Of a stretch of 11,730 nt of DNA, positions 1 through 5,545 are shown piece by piece. The DNA is from Planctomycetota bacterium (GTDB lineage: Bacteria; Planctomycetota; J058; JARGOJ01): positions 1,371 through 13,100 of the forward strand of contig JARGOJ010000138.1 of the NCBI GenBank assembly GCA_029210225.1. Reading direction: 5' to 3'. Below the pieces are notes generated by a model that made no database searches, was not told the DNA's origin, and saw only the letters and a program-made list of their open reading frames with translations. How positions within the stretch are numbered: position 1 is the stretch's first letter; every line of letters begins with the position of its first letter. A program made the translations under genes and the position numbers.

Positions 1-2
1 TC

Positions 3-770
3 AAGGTCAAAGTCGATCCTCAACTGGCATCTAAGGCTGCCGCTGGGGCGGAGCGGGTTCGCATTCGCAGCTCGGCCATGTTCTCAAGCAACGACATGGA
101 GCAGCTCATTCAACACGAGGGCTTTGTTCACACGGCGACCTCTCTTAACGGTCGTGTTCAGCCTCACTTGACTTGTCTCAGCTTGAATGCCCCACGGACG
201 ACTGCGACTCAAGAAGGCATAGCGACCTTCGCAGAGTTTATTACCAATTCCATAGACCTCCAGCGTTTGAGGCGTCTCGCGTTACGTATCAAAGGCATTC
301 ACAAGGCCATAGAGGGGGCCAACTTTATTGAGGTCTTTCAATGCTTCCTCGAAGCAGGTCAATCAGAGCGCGAGAGCTATTACTCCGCAGCCCGTGTTTT
401 CCGTGGTGGCGATCCTCGCGGGAAAGTCGCATTCACGAAAGATATCGTTTATCTCAGGGGTCTCTTGAAGACTCAGACCTTCTTATTGACTGCACTCCAA
501 GAGCGCAAGATTCAATACACGCAGTTAATGTTTGTCGGCCGACTATCGTGGGGTGATGTTCAGGAATTAGAGCCATTCTTTGAAGCTGGATTGATCGTCC
601 CACCTCTTTATCGGCCTAATTGGGTCAAAAATCAAAACGCCCTGGCGGCCCATTTAACATTTTCTAATCTGACTCATAACCTCCCCTTTGAGGAGGCCGA
701 TGCAACCGATTTTAAGCCTCCTGTTCATCAAATAGGCACGACCCAGCGCTGGAGCCGAGTCGATGAGTGA
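3..770 (+). CDS. DUF1704 / QEGLA-motif zinc metallopeptidase (MATCAP-like), 5'-truncated by window edge
   Basis: The reading frame is open from base 3 without a stop, so the gene begins upstream; the ATG at 78 is only the first internal Met. About 255 C-terminal residues are visible. Counting from the ATG at 78, there is a zinc-binding HExxxH motif (HEGFVH, residues 13-18), then LNGR (23-26) and QEGIATFAE (45-53). The last is the QEGLA signature of the family that databases call flavohaemoglobin expression-modulating QEGLA protein; its Glu is the probable third zinc ligand. The family includes eukaryotic MATCAP enzymes, which remove C-terminal tyrosine from tubulin, so a carboxypeptidase activity is inferred; the bacterial substrate is unknown. 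The gene lies 47 bp before an M14-type hydrolase and an ATP-grasp ligase on the same strand, the usual kind of company for this family. Family assignment is strong; the activity is inference. Confidence 0.85.
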   Translation, partial: KVKVDPQLASKAAAGAERVRIRSSAMFSSNDMEQLIQHEGFVHTATSLNGRVQPHLTCLSLNAPRTTATQEGIATFAEFITNSIDLQRLRRLALRIKGIHKAIEGANFIEVFQCFLEAGQSERESYYSAARVFRGGDPRGKVAFTKDIVYLRGLLKTQTFLLTALQERKIQYTQLMFVGRLSWGDVQELEPFFEAGLIVPPLYRPNWVKNQNALAAHLTFSNLTHNLPFEEADATDFKPPVHQIGTTQRWSRVDE

Positions 771-772
771 TA

Positions 773-787
773 TCGTTGACTCAACGA
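773..787. promoter_or_regulatory. 15-bp perfect palindrome in the metallopeptidase / M14 gene gap
   Basis: Arms TCGTTGA and TCAACGA flank a single central C, giving a perfect odd palindrome that begins three bases after the upstream stop codon and ends 30 bases before the next start. It contains TTGACT (776-781), which could serve as a -35 element, but no convincing -10 box stands 16-18 bp downstream. A repressor operator is the likeliest reading. An RNA hairpin is unlikely because the loop would be a single base. No second copy was noticed in the window. Confidence 0.35.
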
Positions 788-817
788 ACGCTCTCATAGA
801 AAGTCAATAAAACGACA

Positions 818-1837
818 ATGAAAACAAAGATTAAGAGAGTCGAAGAACTCGACCTCGAATCACTGCCTCGGGGCGCCGTCTCCAAGCTCTTCGTGACCAT
901 CAGTCACGATGGCCTTGGCGCCCCTGTCGAGCTTCCACTCCTCGTTGCGAAGGGAGAGAAGCGTGGCCCTGTTTTTGGAATCACCGCGGCGGTTCATGGC
1001 AATGAGCTAAACGGAATTCCAGTGATTCAGCGTTTGCTCTCAACCCTTGATTTAACAACCCTTCGTGGCACGATTGTCGCCGTTGTTGTGGTCAATCTGC
1101 CAGGGTTTCATAAGAACCGACGGCGGATGGATGTGATTGATTTGAATCATATCTTTCCTGGTAAGGCGGACGGCAATACCAGCAAGGTCTACGTCAATCG
1201 CTTTATGGAGAAGATCGTCAAGCAGTTCAATTACCTCGTCGATCTTCACACCGCGAGCTTTGGAAGGGTGAATTCTCTTTATGTCCGCGCCGACATGACC
1301 AATGAGATGACGGCGCAGATGGCCTATCTTCAGCGGCCTCAGATCATTGTCCATAATCCTGCCTCCGACCACACTCTTCGGGGCGCGGCGATGGAATTGG
1401 GGATCCCGGCCATCACATTGGAAATCGGAAACCCTCAGCGCTTTCAAAGTGATTACATTAAGCGATCCCTCGTTGGCTTGAAGGCGGTGCTCTCTGAAGT
1501 CAAGATGATCCCCAAGCGGCCGGTTGCCTTGGGTGCCCGACCCATTCTGTGTAAATCGTCTTATTGGCTCTACACGGATATGGGGGGGCTTCTAGAGGTC
1601 TTCCCTGATGTGACTCATCCGATTACTGAGGGCGAGACTATTGGCCGCCTCTGCGATATCTTTGGGGAGGTCACAAAGGAATACAAGAGCCCCGCTCATG
1701 GTGTCGTGATCGGAAAGAGCGTCAACCCGGTGAGCCCGACGGGTGCACGCATTTTGCACATTGGAATCAAAGCCACTGTGGAAGATCGTCAGTATCTTGA
1801 GCGCAAAGAAAAACCACCGAAGGCCAAGAAGAAATAG
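818..1837 (+). CDS. M14-type succinylglutamate desuccinylase/aspartoacylase family hydrolase
   Basis: A 339-residue zinc hydrolase of the AstE/AspA branch of the M14 carboxypeptidase fold. Visible ligands are H60 and E63 in VHGNE and H144 in VDLHT; E202 in TLEIGNP is the expected catalytic Glu. DLNHIFPG (108-115) sits where family members usually show DLNR-x-FPG, so the substrate-binding Arg is replaced by His111. A C-terminal beta-rich domain (about 235-325) precedes a Lys-rich tail (KEKPPKAKKK). Known relatives cleave N-acyl amino acids such as N-succinylglutamate or N-acetylaspartate; here the substrate is unassigned. The ATG at 818 has only a weak purine stretch (AGAAAG, 799-804) and no strong Shine-Dalgarno, so translation may depend on coupling. 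The next gene starts 14 bp downstream. Its place between a DUF1704 peptidase and an ATP-grasp ligase suggests it hydrolyses the amide bond the ligase makes, or trims its substrate. Confidence 0.87.
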   Translation: MKTKIKRVEELDLESLPRGAVSKLFVTISHDGLGAPVELPLLVAKGEKRGPVFGITAAVHGNELNGIPVIQRLLSTLDLTTLRGTIVAVVVVNLPGFHKNRRRMDVIDLNHIFPGKADGNTSKVYVNRFMEKIVKQFNYLVDLHTASFGRVNSLYVRADMTNEMTAQMAYLQRPQIIVHNPASDHTLRGAAMELGIPAITLEIGNPQRFQSDYIKRSLVGLKAVLSEVKMIPKRPVALGARPILCKSSYWLYTDMGGLLEVFPDVTHPITEGETIGRLCDIFGEVTKEYKSPAHGVVIGKSVNPVSPTGARILHIGIKATVEDRQYLERKEKPPKAKKK

Positions 1838-1851
1838 AAAGTGGGAGGCCC

Positions 1852-2835
1852 ATGCGGCTTGCTTTTCTCGTGAATGATGTGGCGGAGTTAGTCGCCACTC
1901 AGACCACCGCGATGCTTATGGAAACAGCCGTCAATTTGGGTTGGGAGGCGATAGTCTGCGACGTTTATTCTTTCGCTTGGCGAACGGCGGGTGGAGTGTC
2001 TGCCAAAGGACGCACCGTCTCAGGGGCCGACTCCTATGCCTCGACGACTGAGTTCTTAAAAGCGCTCAAGAGCACTGAGGCAAAGACAGTCGATCTCTCC
2101 GCAGTCGATTTGCTCATGATTCGAACGAATCCGGCGCGAGATAAGAATAACGATTGGGCTCACCAATGCTCTTTACACTTTGCTCGGCAGTTGAAGAGTG
2201 AGGGAGTGAAGGTCGTCAATGATCCTGATGGTTTGGCGAACGCCGCGAATAAGTTGTATCTCGCCCGCTTCTCCCCAGAGGTGCAGCCGAAGACCTTGGT
2301 GACTCAGAGTGAAGAGCTCATTTTGGATTGGCTTCACAACACCGACAAGCGCCTTGTCATTAAGCCTCTTCAAGGGACGAGAGGGCAGGGCGTCTTTGCG
2401 ATCGACAAGACCACTTCGAACTTGCGAGCCATCATTGAGATCGTGACTCGGGATGGCTTCGCGATGGTTCAGGAGTACATTCCTGGGGCGGAGAATGGTG
2501 ACATTCGCGTGGTGCTCTTAAAGGGTGAAATCCTGGAGATTGATGGAGAGGTGGCGGCGATCGGTCGGGTGCCTGCGAAAGGCGACTTCCGGAGTAATCT
2601 ACACGCCGGCGGCCACGCCATTAAACCTGAGATCTCCGACGACTTGCGAAGCGCGATCGCTCAACTTGGCCCGACCTTAAGAGCGGATGGCTTAGATCTG
2701 GTGGGGGTTGATTTCATCACTGACAAGCTCGTGGAAATCAATGTCTTTAGCACCGGAGGGCTTTACGGCGCGCAGAACTTTACTGGGAAGGACTTCTGCA
2801 AGGAGATCCTGGTACGCTTGAATGATGAGCGCTGA
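1852..2835 (+). CDS. GshB-like ATP-grasp amide ligase (RimK/glutathione synthetase superfamily)
   Basis: A 327-residue protein aligning by eye along its length with E. coli GshB: an N-terminal pre-ATP-grasp domain (about 1-125, with MIRTNPARD at 89-97 resembling the GshB MRKDPPFD segment), then ATP-grasp. ATP-binding lysines are K134 (NAANKLYLARF) and K171 (VIKPLQG), the glycine-rich loop is GTRGQG (175-180), and metal-binding residues are D287, E295 and N297 (VGVDF, LVEINV). IGRVPAKGDFRSNLHAGG (237-254) also matches GshB. The superfamily activates a carboxylate as acyl phosphate and ligates it to an amine. True glutathione synthesis is not supported: no gamma-glutamylcysteine synthetase is nearby, and the partners are amide hydrolases. 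Ligation of an amino acid to a peptide or small molecule is inferred. GGGAGG at 1843-1848 gives a good ribosome site for the ATG at 1852, and the 14-bp gap points to an operon with the M14 gene. Confidence 0.85.
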   Translation: MRLAFLVNDVAELVATQTTAMLMETAVNLGWEAIVCDVYSFAWRTAGGVSAKGRTVSGADSYASTTEFLKALKSTEAKTVDLSAVDLLMIRTNPARDKNNDWAHQCSLHFARQLKSEGVKVVNDPDGLANAANKLYLARFSPEVQPKTLVTQSEELILDWLHNTDKRLVIKPLQGTRGQGVFAIDKTTSNLRAIIEIVTRDGFAMVQEYIPGAENGDIRVVLLKGEILEIDGEVAAIGRVPAKGDFRSNLHAGGHAIKPEISDDLRSAIAQLGPTLRADGLDLVGVDFITDKLVEINVFSTGGLYGAQNFTGKDFCKEILVRLNDER

Positions 2836-2889
2836 TTGATTTTCGGAAATGAGCGTCTGGAAAGCTCTGGGTGTTAGCGAAATAGAGCA

Positions 2890-4323
2890 TTAGGAGCGCT
2901 TGTAGTCTGCTTTGTTGAGGCCGAACTTCTTCATCTTCGAGTAGACCGAGCGCGGGTCGAGGCCGGCGCGAGTGGCTGTTTTCCCGATGTTTCCTTTTGT
3001 TTCTTTGAGTTGGACGTCGAGGTAGGCTTTCTCCAGCTTGTCTAAGGCTTCGTCTCGCACCTCCGCGAGGGTCTTGTGGAGCCAGGATTCATAATTGGGT
3101 TCACCGTCGAGGTTCTCGTTCTTCCGCACCTCGGTGATACCTAGTGAGTTGCGAATCGCGTCGGGGAGATCTTCGTGCTGAATCAACTCGCCCTCTGAAA
3201 TGAGCACCGCACGTTCGACGACGTTGATCAGCTCTCGGACGTTTCCTGGCCAATCATATTGGACGCATGCTTTGAGCGCCATGTCGGAGAAGCCGAGGGC
3301 GACTTGGGGAAACTGACCTCGGAAGTGTTCGATGTAGGCGTCAATGAGGGGGCCAATATCTTCGGCGCGGTCTCTGAGGGGAGGAACGACGAGGTTGACG
3401 ACGCTGAGGCGGTAGTAGAGATCTCGACGGAAGTTCTTGGCTTCGACTTCTTCTTCTAGATTGCGATTGGTCGCGGCCATGATGCGGACGTTGATGGGGA
3501 GCGGTCGTTCGCTTCCGAGGCGTTGGACTTCGCGGGATTGAACGACGCGGAGCAGCTTGACTTGAAGGTGATGGGGCATTTCGCCGACTTCGTCGAGGAA
3601 AATGGTGCCGTTGTGAGCGAGCTCGAACATACCCCGACGGGAGCGGGTTGCGCCGGTGAATGCGCCTTCTTCATGACCAAAGAGTTCGCTTTCGAGCAAG
3701 GCTTCTGGGAGGGCTCCACAGTTGATGGCGATGAAGGGCCCGGTTGCTCGGGGACTCTCGGTGTGAATGGCGCGGGCCAACCACTCTTTGCCAACGCCGG
3801 TCTCTCCAGTGATGAGCAAGGTCGCGTCGCTATTGACGAGGCGTCTGACGAAGCCCATGAAGCTTTGCATGGCGGGGCTTGAGGAGACGAAGTTGCTGAG
3901 GATGGGACGGAGTCGAGGGCCGCTTTGCGGGCCGGTCCTTTGGGGGCTTGTGACTTCCTGGCGCCGGGCGATGAGGGCGTCCAAGGTCTCTGAGAGGATG
4001 CTGTTGCTGAGATTTGTATTGATGACAGCGTAGCAGCCGGCGGCGAGGAGCTTGGCCCGTTGTTCTTCGTCATCGTTATTGCTGAGGATGAGGACCTCGG
4101 GGGAGTCGGGAAGGTCTCGAACGATGCGGATCAAATCGATGGGGGGGTCTGGGAGGAGGCTCTCGCTGACGATGAGTAAGTCGTAGCTCTCTCCGCTCAC
4201 TTTTTCCCAGAGTTGGGCCTTGCCTCGGACAGCTTGAATAGCGAGGCCTTCACGGGGCAGCAGGGTTTTAATGCGGCCTTGGAGGTTTGGGGTTTTGGTG
4301 GCGAGAATGATGCGAATAATCAT
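2890..4323 (-). CDS. Sigma-54-dependent transcriptional activator (NtrC family) with degenerate receiver domain
   Basis: A 477-residue activator in three parts. Residues 1-120 have receiver-like spacing, but the phospho-acceptor position is Ser53 (YDLLIVSESLLP), the N-terminal acidic pair is replaced by ATK (8-10), and the conserved Lys is not evident (AVINTNL, 99-105). The AAA+ domain is intact: Walker A GETGVGKE (173-180), the sigma-54-contacting GAFTGA loop (220-225) and Walker B with GTIFLDEVGEM (239-249). The C-terminus has a Fis-type helix-turn-helix (about 440-470, GNIGKTATRAGLDPRSVYSK). It should remodel RNA polymerase-sigma-54 from upstream sites, with the receiver working by a phosphate-independent input. 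No histidine kinase gene is in view. It faces away from an Hsp20 gene that has a sigma-54 promoter, its most likely target. A modest GAAGAG lies before the ATG. Its 3' end is 54 bp from the ATP-grasp gene, tail to tail, with no clear terminator between. Confidence 0.93.
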   Translation of the reverse strand: MIIRIILATKTPNLQGRIKTLLPREGLAIQAVRGKAQLWEKVSGESYDLLIVSESLLPDPPIDLIRIVRDLPDSPEVLILSNNDDEEQRAKLLAAGCYAVINTNLSNSILSETLDALIARRQEVTSPQRTGPQSGPRLRPILSNFVSSSPAMQSFMGFVRRLVNSDATLLITGETGVGKEWLARAIHTESPRATGPFIAINCGALPEALLESELFGHEEGAFTGATRSRRGMFELAHNGTIFLDEVGEMPHHLQVKLLRVVQSREVQRLGSERPLPINVRIMAATNRNLEEEVEAKNFRRDLYYRLSVVNLVVPPLRDRAEDIGPLIDAYIEHFRGQFPQVALGFSDMALKACVQYDWPGNVRELINVVERAVLISEGELIQHEDLPDAIRNSLGITEVRKNENLDGEPNYESWLHKTLAEVRDEALDKLEKAYLDVQLKETKGNIGKTATRAGLDPRSVYSKMKKFGLNKADYKRS

Positions 4324-4378
4324 AGCTCTTCACTTTTCGGAATTATCTATCCGATCTGGTAATTCTCAGGGTGACTTT

Positions 4379-4407
4379 ATTTTCCTTCTGTATAGAGGAC
4401 CTGTCAA
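4379..4407 (-). promoter_or_regulatory. Candidate sigma-70 promoter of the sigma-54 activator gene
   Basis: Reading the - strand, TTGACA (4407-4402) is a perfect -35. A 17-bp spacer leads to GAAAAT (4384-4379), which matches 4 of 6 bases of TATAAT. Transcription would start near 4370, leaving a leader of roughly 45 bases before the ATG at 4323. The -10 is weak, so the exact boxes are uncertain. Confidence 0.4.
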
Positions 4408-4437
4408 GGCTTTTGGATGAGCTTTCAGCAATAATAC

Positions 4438-4457
4438 AGAATCCAAAATCTGATTCT
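4438..4457. promoter_or_regulatory. Candidate activator (UAS) palindrome AGAATC-N8-GATTCT
   Basis: Perfect 6-bp inverted arms are separated by 8 bp, with the centre about 148 bp upstream of the predicted Hsp20 transcription start (near 4596). That is a typical distance for an enhancer bound by a Fis-type helix-turn-helix activator. It also lies upstream of the activator's own -35. Only one copy was seen, so the assignment rests on symmetry and position. Confidence 0.25.
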
Positions 4458-4524
4458 TAGTCCTTCGGGTTTTCGTTTCCGTATTTTTCCCCGAGAGCCG
4501 TTTCAATTCGCCTTTTGCTTTTGG

Positions 4525-4553
4525 CGTCAGGGCAGGGATCTGACGATTTTTTT
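4525..4553 (+). terminator. Hairpin followed by T-run (terminator-like); may instead be an activator site
   Basis: CGTCAG (4525-4530) and CTGACG (4540-4545) form a perfect 6-bp stem with a 9-base loop, followed by A and seven T (4546-4553). This has the shape of an intrinsic terminator on the + strand, yet no + strand gene precedes it; it could insulate the Hsp20 promoter from read-through or end a short untranslated transcript. As DNA it is a 21-bp palindrome centred about 61 bp upstream of the predicted Hsp20 start, so activator binding is an alternative. A second overlapping stem (CGCC 4509-4512 with GGCG 4523-4526) competes with it. Confidence 0.35.
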
Positions 4554-4568
4554 GGGGACTCTGCGCTA

Positions 4569-4584
4569 TTGGCACAGCCCTTGC
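4569..4584 (+). promoter_or_regulatory. Sigma-54 (-24/-12) promoter of the Hsp20-like gene
   Basis: TTGGCAC-N5-TTGC has GG at 4571-4572 (-24) and GC at 4583-4584 (-12) with the required 10 bp between them. It matches the consensus TGGCAC-N5-TTGC at every conserved position. Transcription is expected near 4596, giving a leader of about 84 bases. It lies on the + strand between the Hsp20 gene and a divergent sigma-54 activator gene, which strongly supports both function and regulator. Confidence 0.85.
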
Positions 4585-4601
4585 TTTTTATTTTGACGCG
4601 G

Positions 4602-4676
4602 GCCGAGGCTATGGTTTTCTTCGGCTTCCTCAATTGTCTTTATCAATGAGAAACAGTGATTTTAAAATTGGAGGGG
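4602..4676 (+). promoter_or_regulatory. Candidate RNA thermometer in the Hsp20 leader
   Basis: Two hairpins can form in the leader. The first pairs GCCGAGG (4602-4608) with the seven bases 4619-4625, including one G-U pair. The second pairs the anti-SD segment TTCCTCAATT (4626-4635) with AATTGGAGGGG (4666-4676): ten pairs, two of them G-U, with one bulged G at 4671. This second stem buries the whole Shine-Dalgarno sequence of the start at 4680. A 5' hairpin followed by an imperfect SD-masking stem with a bulged G resembles ROSE and fourU heat-shock thermometers. Pairing was worked out by hand; no folding energy was calculated. Confidence 0.45.
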
Positions 4677-4679
4677 CGA

Positions 4680-5048
4680 ATGGTATCAATGATCGGTCAA
4701 ATGAAGGCAGATTTCTTTCGTCATATTCAGGACATTCGTCTTCGGAAGACCCTGGACGTTGAAATCAAAGAGCGGCTTCATTCCATTGAAGTGACTGTTT
4801 TCTTGCCAAACATCCACCAAGACGACGTGGAAGTCTATGTTGTCGACCATGTGCTCGCTATTGTGAAGAAGGAGAAGGCCCGAAGGAGCGGGAACCAGGG
4901 CTTTGAGCAGACCATTGAGCTGCCAGACGCGGTCACTCCTGTGGGAGCCGACCTGGTCTTTCGCGACTCCACTCTTCGCATTCTCCTGCTTAAGCGGGAC
5001 TCCTTTCTTGATCCCCGAAGAAAGGGAACGCGGATCCTGCCGCGCTGA
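4680..5048 (+). CDS. Hsp20 / alpha-crystallin-type small heat-shock protein
   Basis: A 122-residue protein with an alpha-crystallin domain at about 34-106: SIEVTVFLPNIHQDDVEVYV, then a loop (65-74), FEQTIELPDAV and ADLVFRDSTLRILLLKR, the last being the family's A-x-x-x-x-x-G-x-L strand with Ser97 in place of Gly. Such proteins are ATP-independent cytoplasmic holdases that bind unfolding proteins. The N-terminal arm is short, and the C-terminal I-x-I/V oligomerisation motif is not evident (TRILPR), so the oligomer may be small. The ATG at 4680 is preferred because GGAGG (4670-4674) stands 5 bases before it; a GTG at 4656 in the same frame would add 8 residues but has no ribosome site. Expression should combine the sigma-54 promoter at 4569-4584 with the leader structure at 4602-4676. 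Confidence 0.88.
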   Translation: MVSMIGQMKADFFRHIQDIRLRKTLDVEIKERLHSIEVTVFLPNIHQDDVEVYVVDHVLAIVKKEKARRSGNQGFEQTIELPDAVTPVGADLVFRDSTLRILLLKRDSFLDPRRKGTRILPR

Positions 5049-5093
5049 ATTGATCCTTGAGCGCGGTCCGATAACTTGTCCCTCAGCCGCGCT
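5040..5093 (+). repeat. CCGCGCT / AGCGCGG / CCGCGCT: mutually exclusive hairpins after the Hsp20 gene
   Basis: CCGCGCT occurs at 5040-5046 and 5087-5093, with its exact complement AGCGCGG at 5060-5066. The middle copy can pair with either the left one (13-base loop, running into the Hsp20 stop codon) or the right one (20-base loop), but not both. Neither stem is followed by a T-run, so this is not an ordinary terminator. It could protect the Hsp20 mRNA 3' end or modulate read-through to the small ORF at 5166. Confidence 0.4.
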
Positions 5094-5114
5094 AAAACAC
5101 CGCTCCCGAGCATT

Positions 5115-5136
5115 GCCTTAGCTTGTGTCCTAAGGC
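5115..5136. promoter_or_regulatory. Inverted repeat GCCTTAG-N8-CTAAGGC before the small ORF
   Basis: Perfect 7-bp arms with an 8-base centre end 19 bp before the small ORF's ribosome site. The geometry fits either an operator or an mRNA hairpin. No convincing sigma-70 or sigma-54 promoter was found between 5049 and 5165, so the downstream ORF may depend on read-through from the Hsp20 promoter. Confidence 0.3.
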
Positions 5137-5165
5137 GCCGGTAGATTGTTGATGAGGGAGGCTTT

Positions 5166-5306
5166 ATGAAAAAGAGGATGACTATGACCGAAACGAAGGA
5201 CAAACGACAAAGCAAGAATGAAGAAAAGAAGGACCTTGAGCCAAAGGCAAAGAAGCCCCTGAGAAGACCTCGCCTACGCCAGGCACAATCGGAAATGAAA
5301 CGCTGA
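5166..5306 (+). CDS. Small highly charged ORF of unknown function (46 aa)
   Basis: ATG at 5166 follows GGGAGG (5156-5161) at short spacing, a stronger ribosome site than most genes in the window have. The product, beginning MKKRMTMTETKDKR and ending QAQSEMKR, is dominated by Lys, Arg, Glu and Gln. A basic C-terminal patch PLRRPRLR spans residues 31-38. It has no Cys, Trp, Tyr or Phe, no hydrophobic segment and no signal peptide, so it should be soluble and largely disordered or a single helix, possibly binding nucleic acid or a partner protein. I recognise no family. It lies 117 bp after the Hsp20 stop on the same strand, so co-transcription and a stress-linked role are possible but unproven. 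The main alternative is chance: a 46-codon ORF of biased composition can arise by accident. Confidence 0.4.
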   Translation: MKKRMTMTETKDKRQSKNEEKKDLEPKAKKPLRRPRLRQAQSEMKR

Positions 5307-5545
5307 TTTTTCTCCCAGCGACTCCAAGCTCATGGCCCGCGACTCGATTCAAAGCCTGGCGCTCTGCCAAACTTAAACCCAAAGAACCTGGCCGCTCATT
5401 TCTCCCTGACGGTTGTGACCGCAGCGGAGGACGGTCTTCAGTCGTTTAGCCCGCTCATTCCCTGTCGCTAGTGCTTTGTTCGTGAAGAAACACCCAAACA
5501 GAGACCCTGTGGATTTAAGAAGGAGCGAGGGCTCTTTTCGAAGCC
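5307..5545. other. Intergenic stretch, no gene seen; inverted repeat at its right end
   Basis: No ORF with a ribosome site and no RNA gene was recognised here. CGCTG (5301-5305) and CAGCG (5316-5320) can form a weak hairpin over the small ORF stop without a T-run. At the right end GCGAGGGCTCTT (5525-5536) pairs with AAGAGCTCGC (5551-5560) apart from a 2-base bulge, bracketing the tetR -35 box. An imperfect 16-bp palindrome (5550-5565, 14 of 16 symmetric) lies in the promoter spacer. These could be extra regulator sites or a weak hairpin. Confidence 0.4.

Noticed and set aside
776..804. TTGACT as a -35 box for a promoter of the M14 gene
   Set aside because: No hexamer 16-18 bp downstream resembles TATAAT well (TAGAAA would need a 15-bp spacer); the palindrome is better explained as an operator.
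1852..2835. Calling the ATP-grasp gene gshB (glutathione synthetase)
   Set aside because: Sequence similarity is clear, but the neighbours are amide hydrolases and no gamma-glutamylcysteine synthetase is present, so substrate identity cannot be assumed.
2836..2889. Possible bidirectional terminator between the ATP-grasp and activator genes
   Set aside because: Only a 4-bp GAGC/GCTC stem can be drawn and no T-run follows on either strand.
3456..4073. Long - strand ORF (205 codons) inside the sigma-54 activator gene
   Set aside because: It lies in another frame of a gene with clear AAA+ and HTH motifs; its translation is Ser/Pro/Ala-rich with no domain, as expected from G+C-rich shadow reading.
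4366..4575. - strand 69-codon ORF upstream of the activator gene
   Set aside because: Its start overlaps the sigma-54 promoter and it runs through the activator's -35 region; there is no Shine-Dalgarno and no recognisable product.
4656..5048. GTG start at 4656 for the Hsp20-like gene
   Set aside because: No ribosome site precedes it, whereas GGAGG is ideally spaced for the ATG at 4680; the extra 8 residues add no family similarity.
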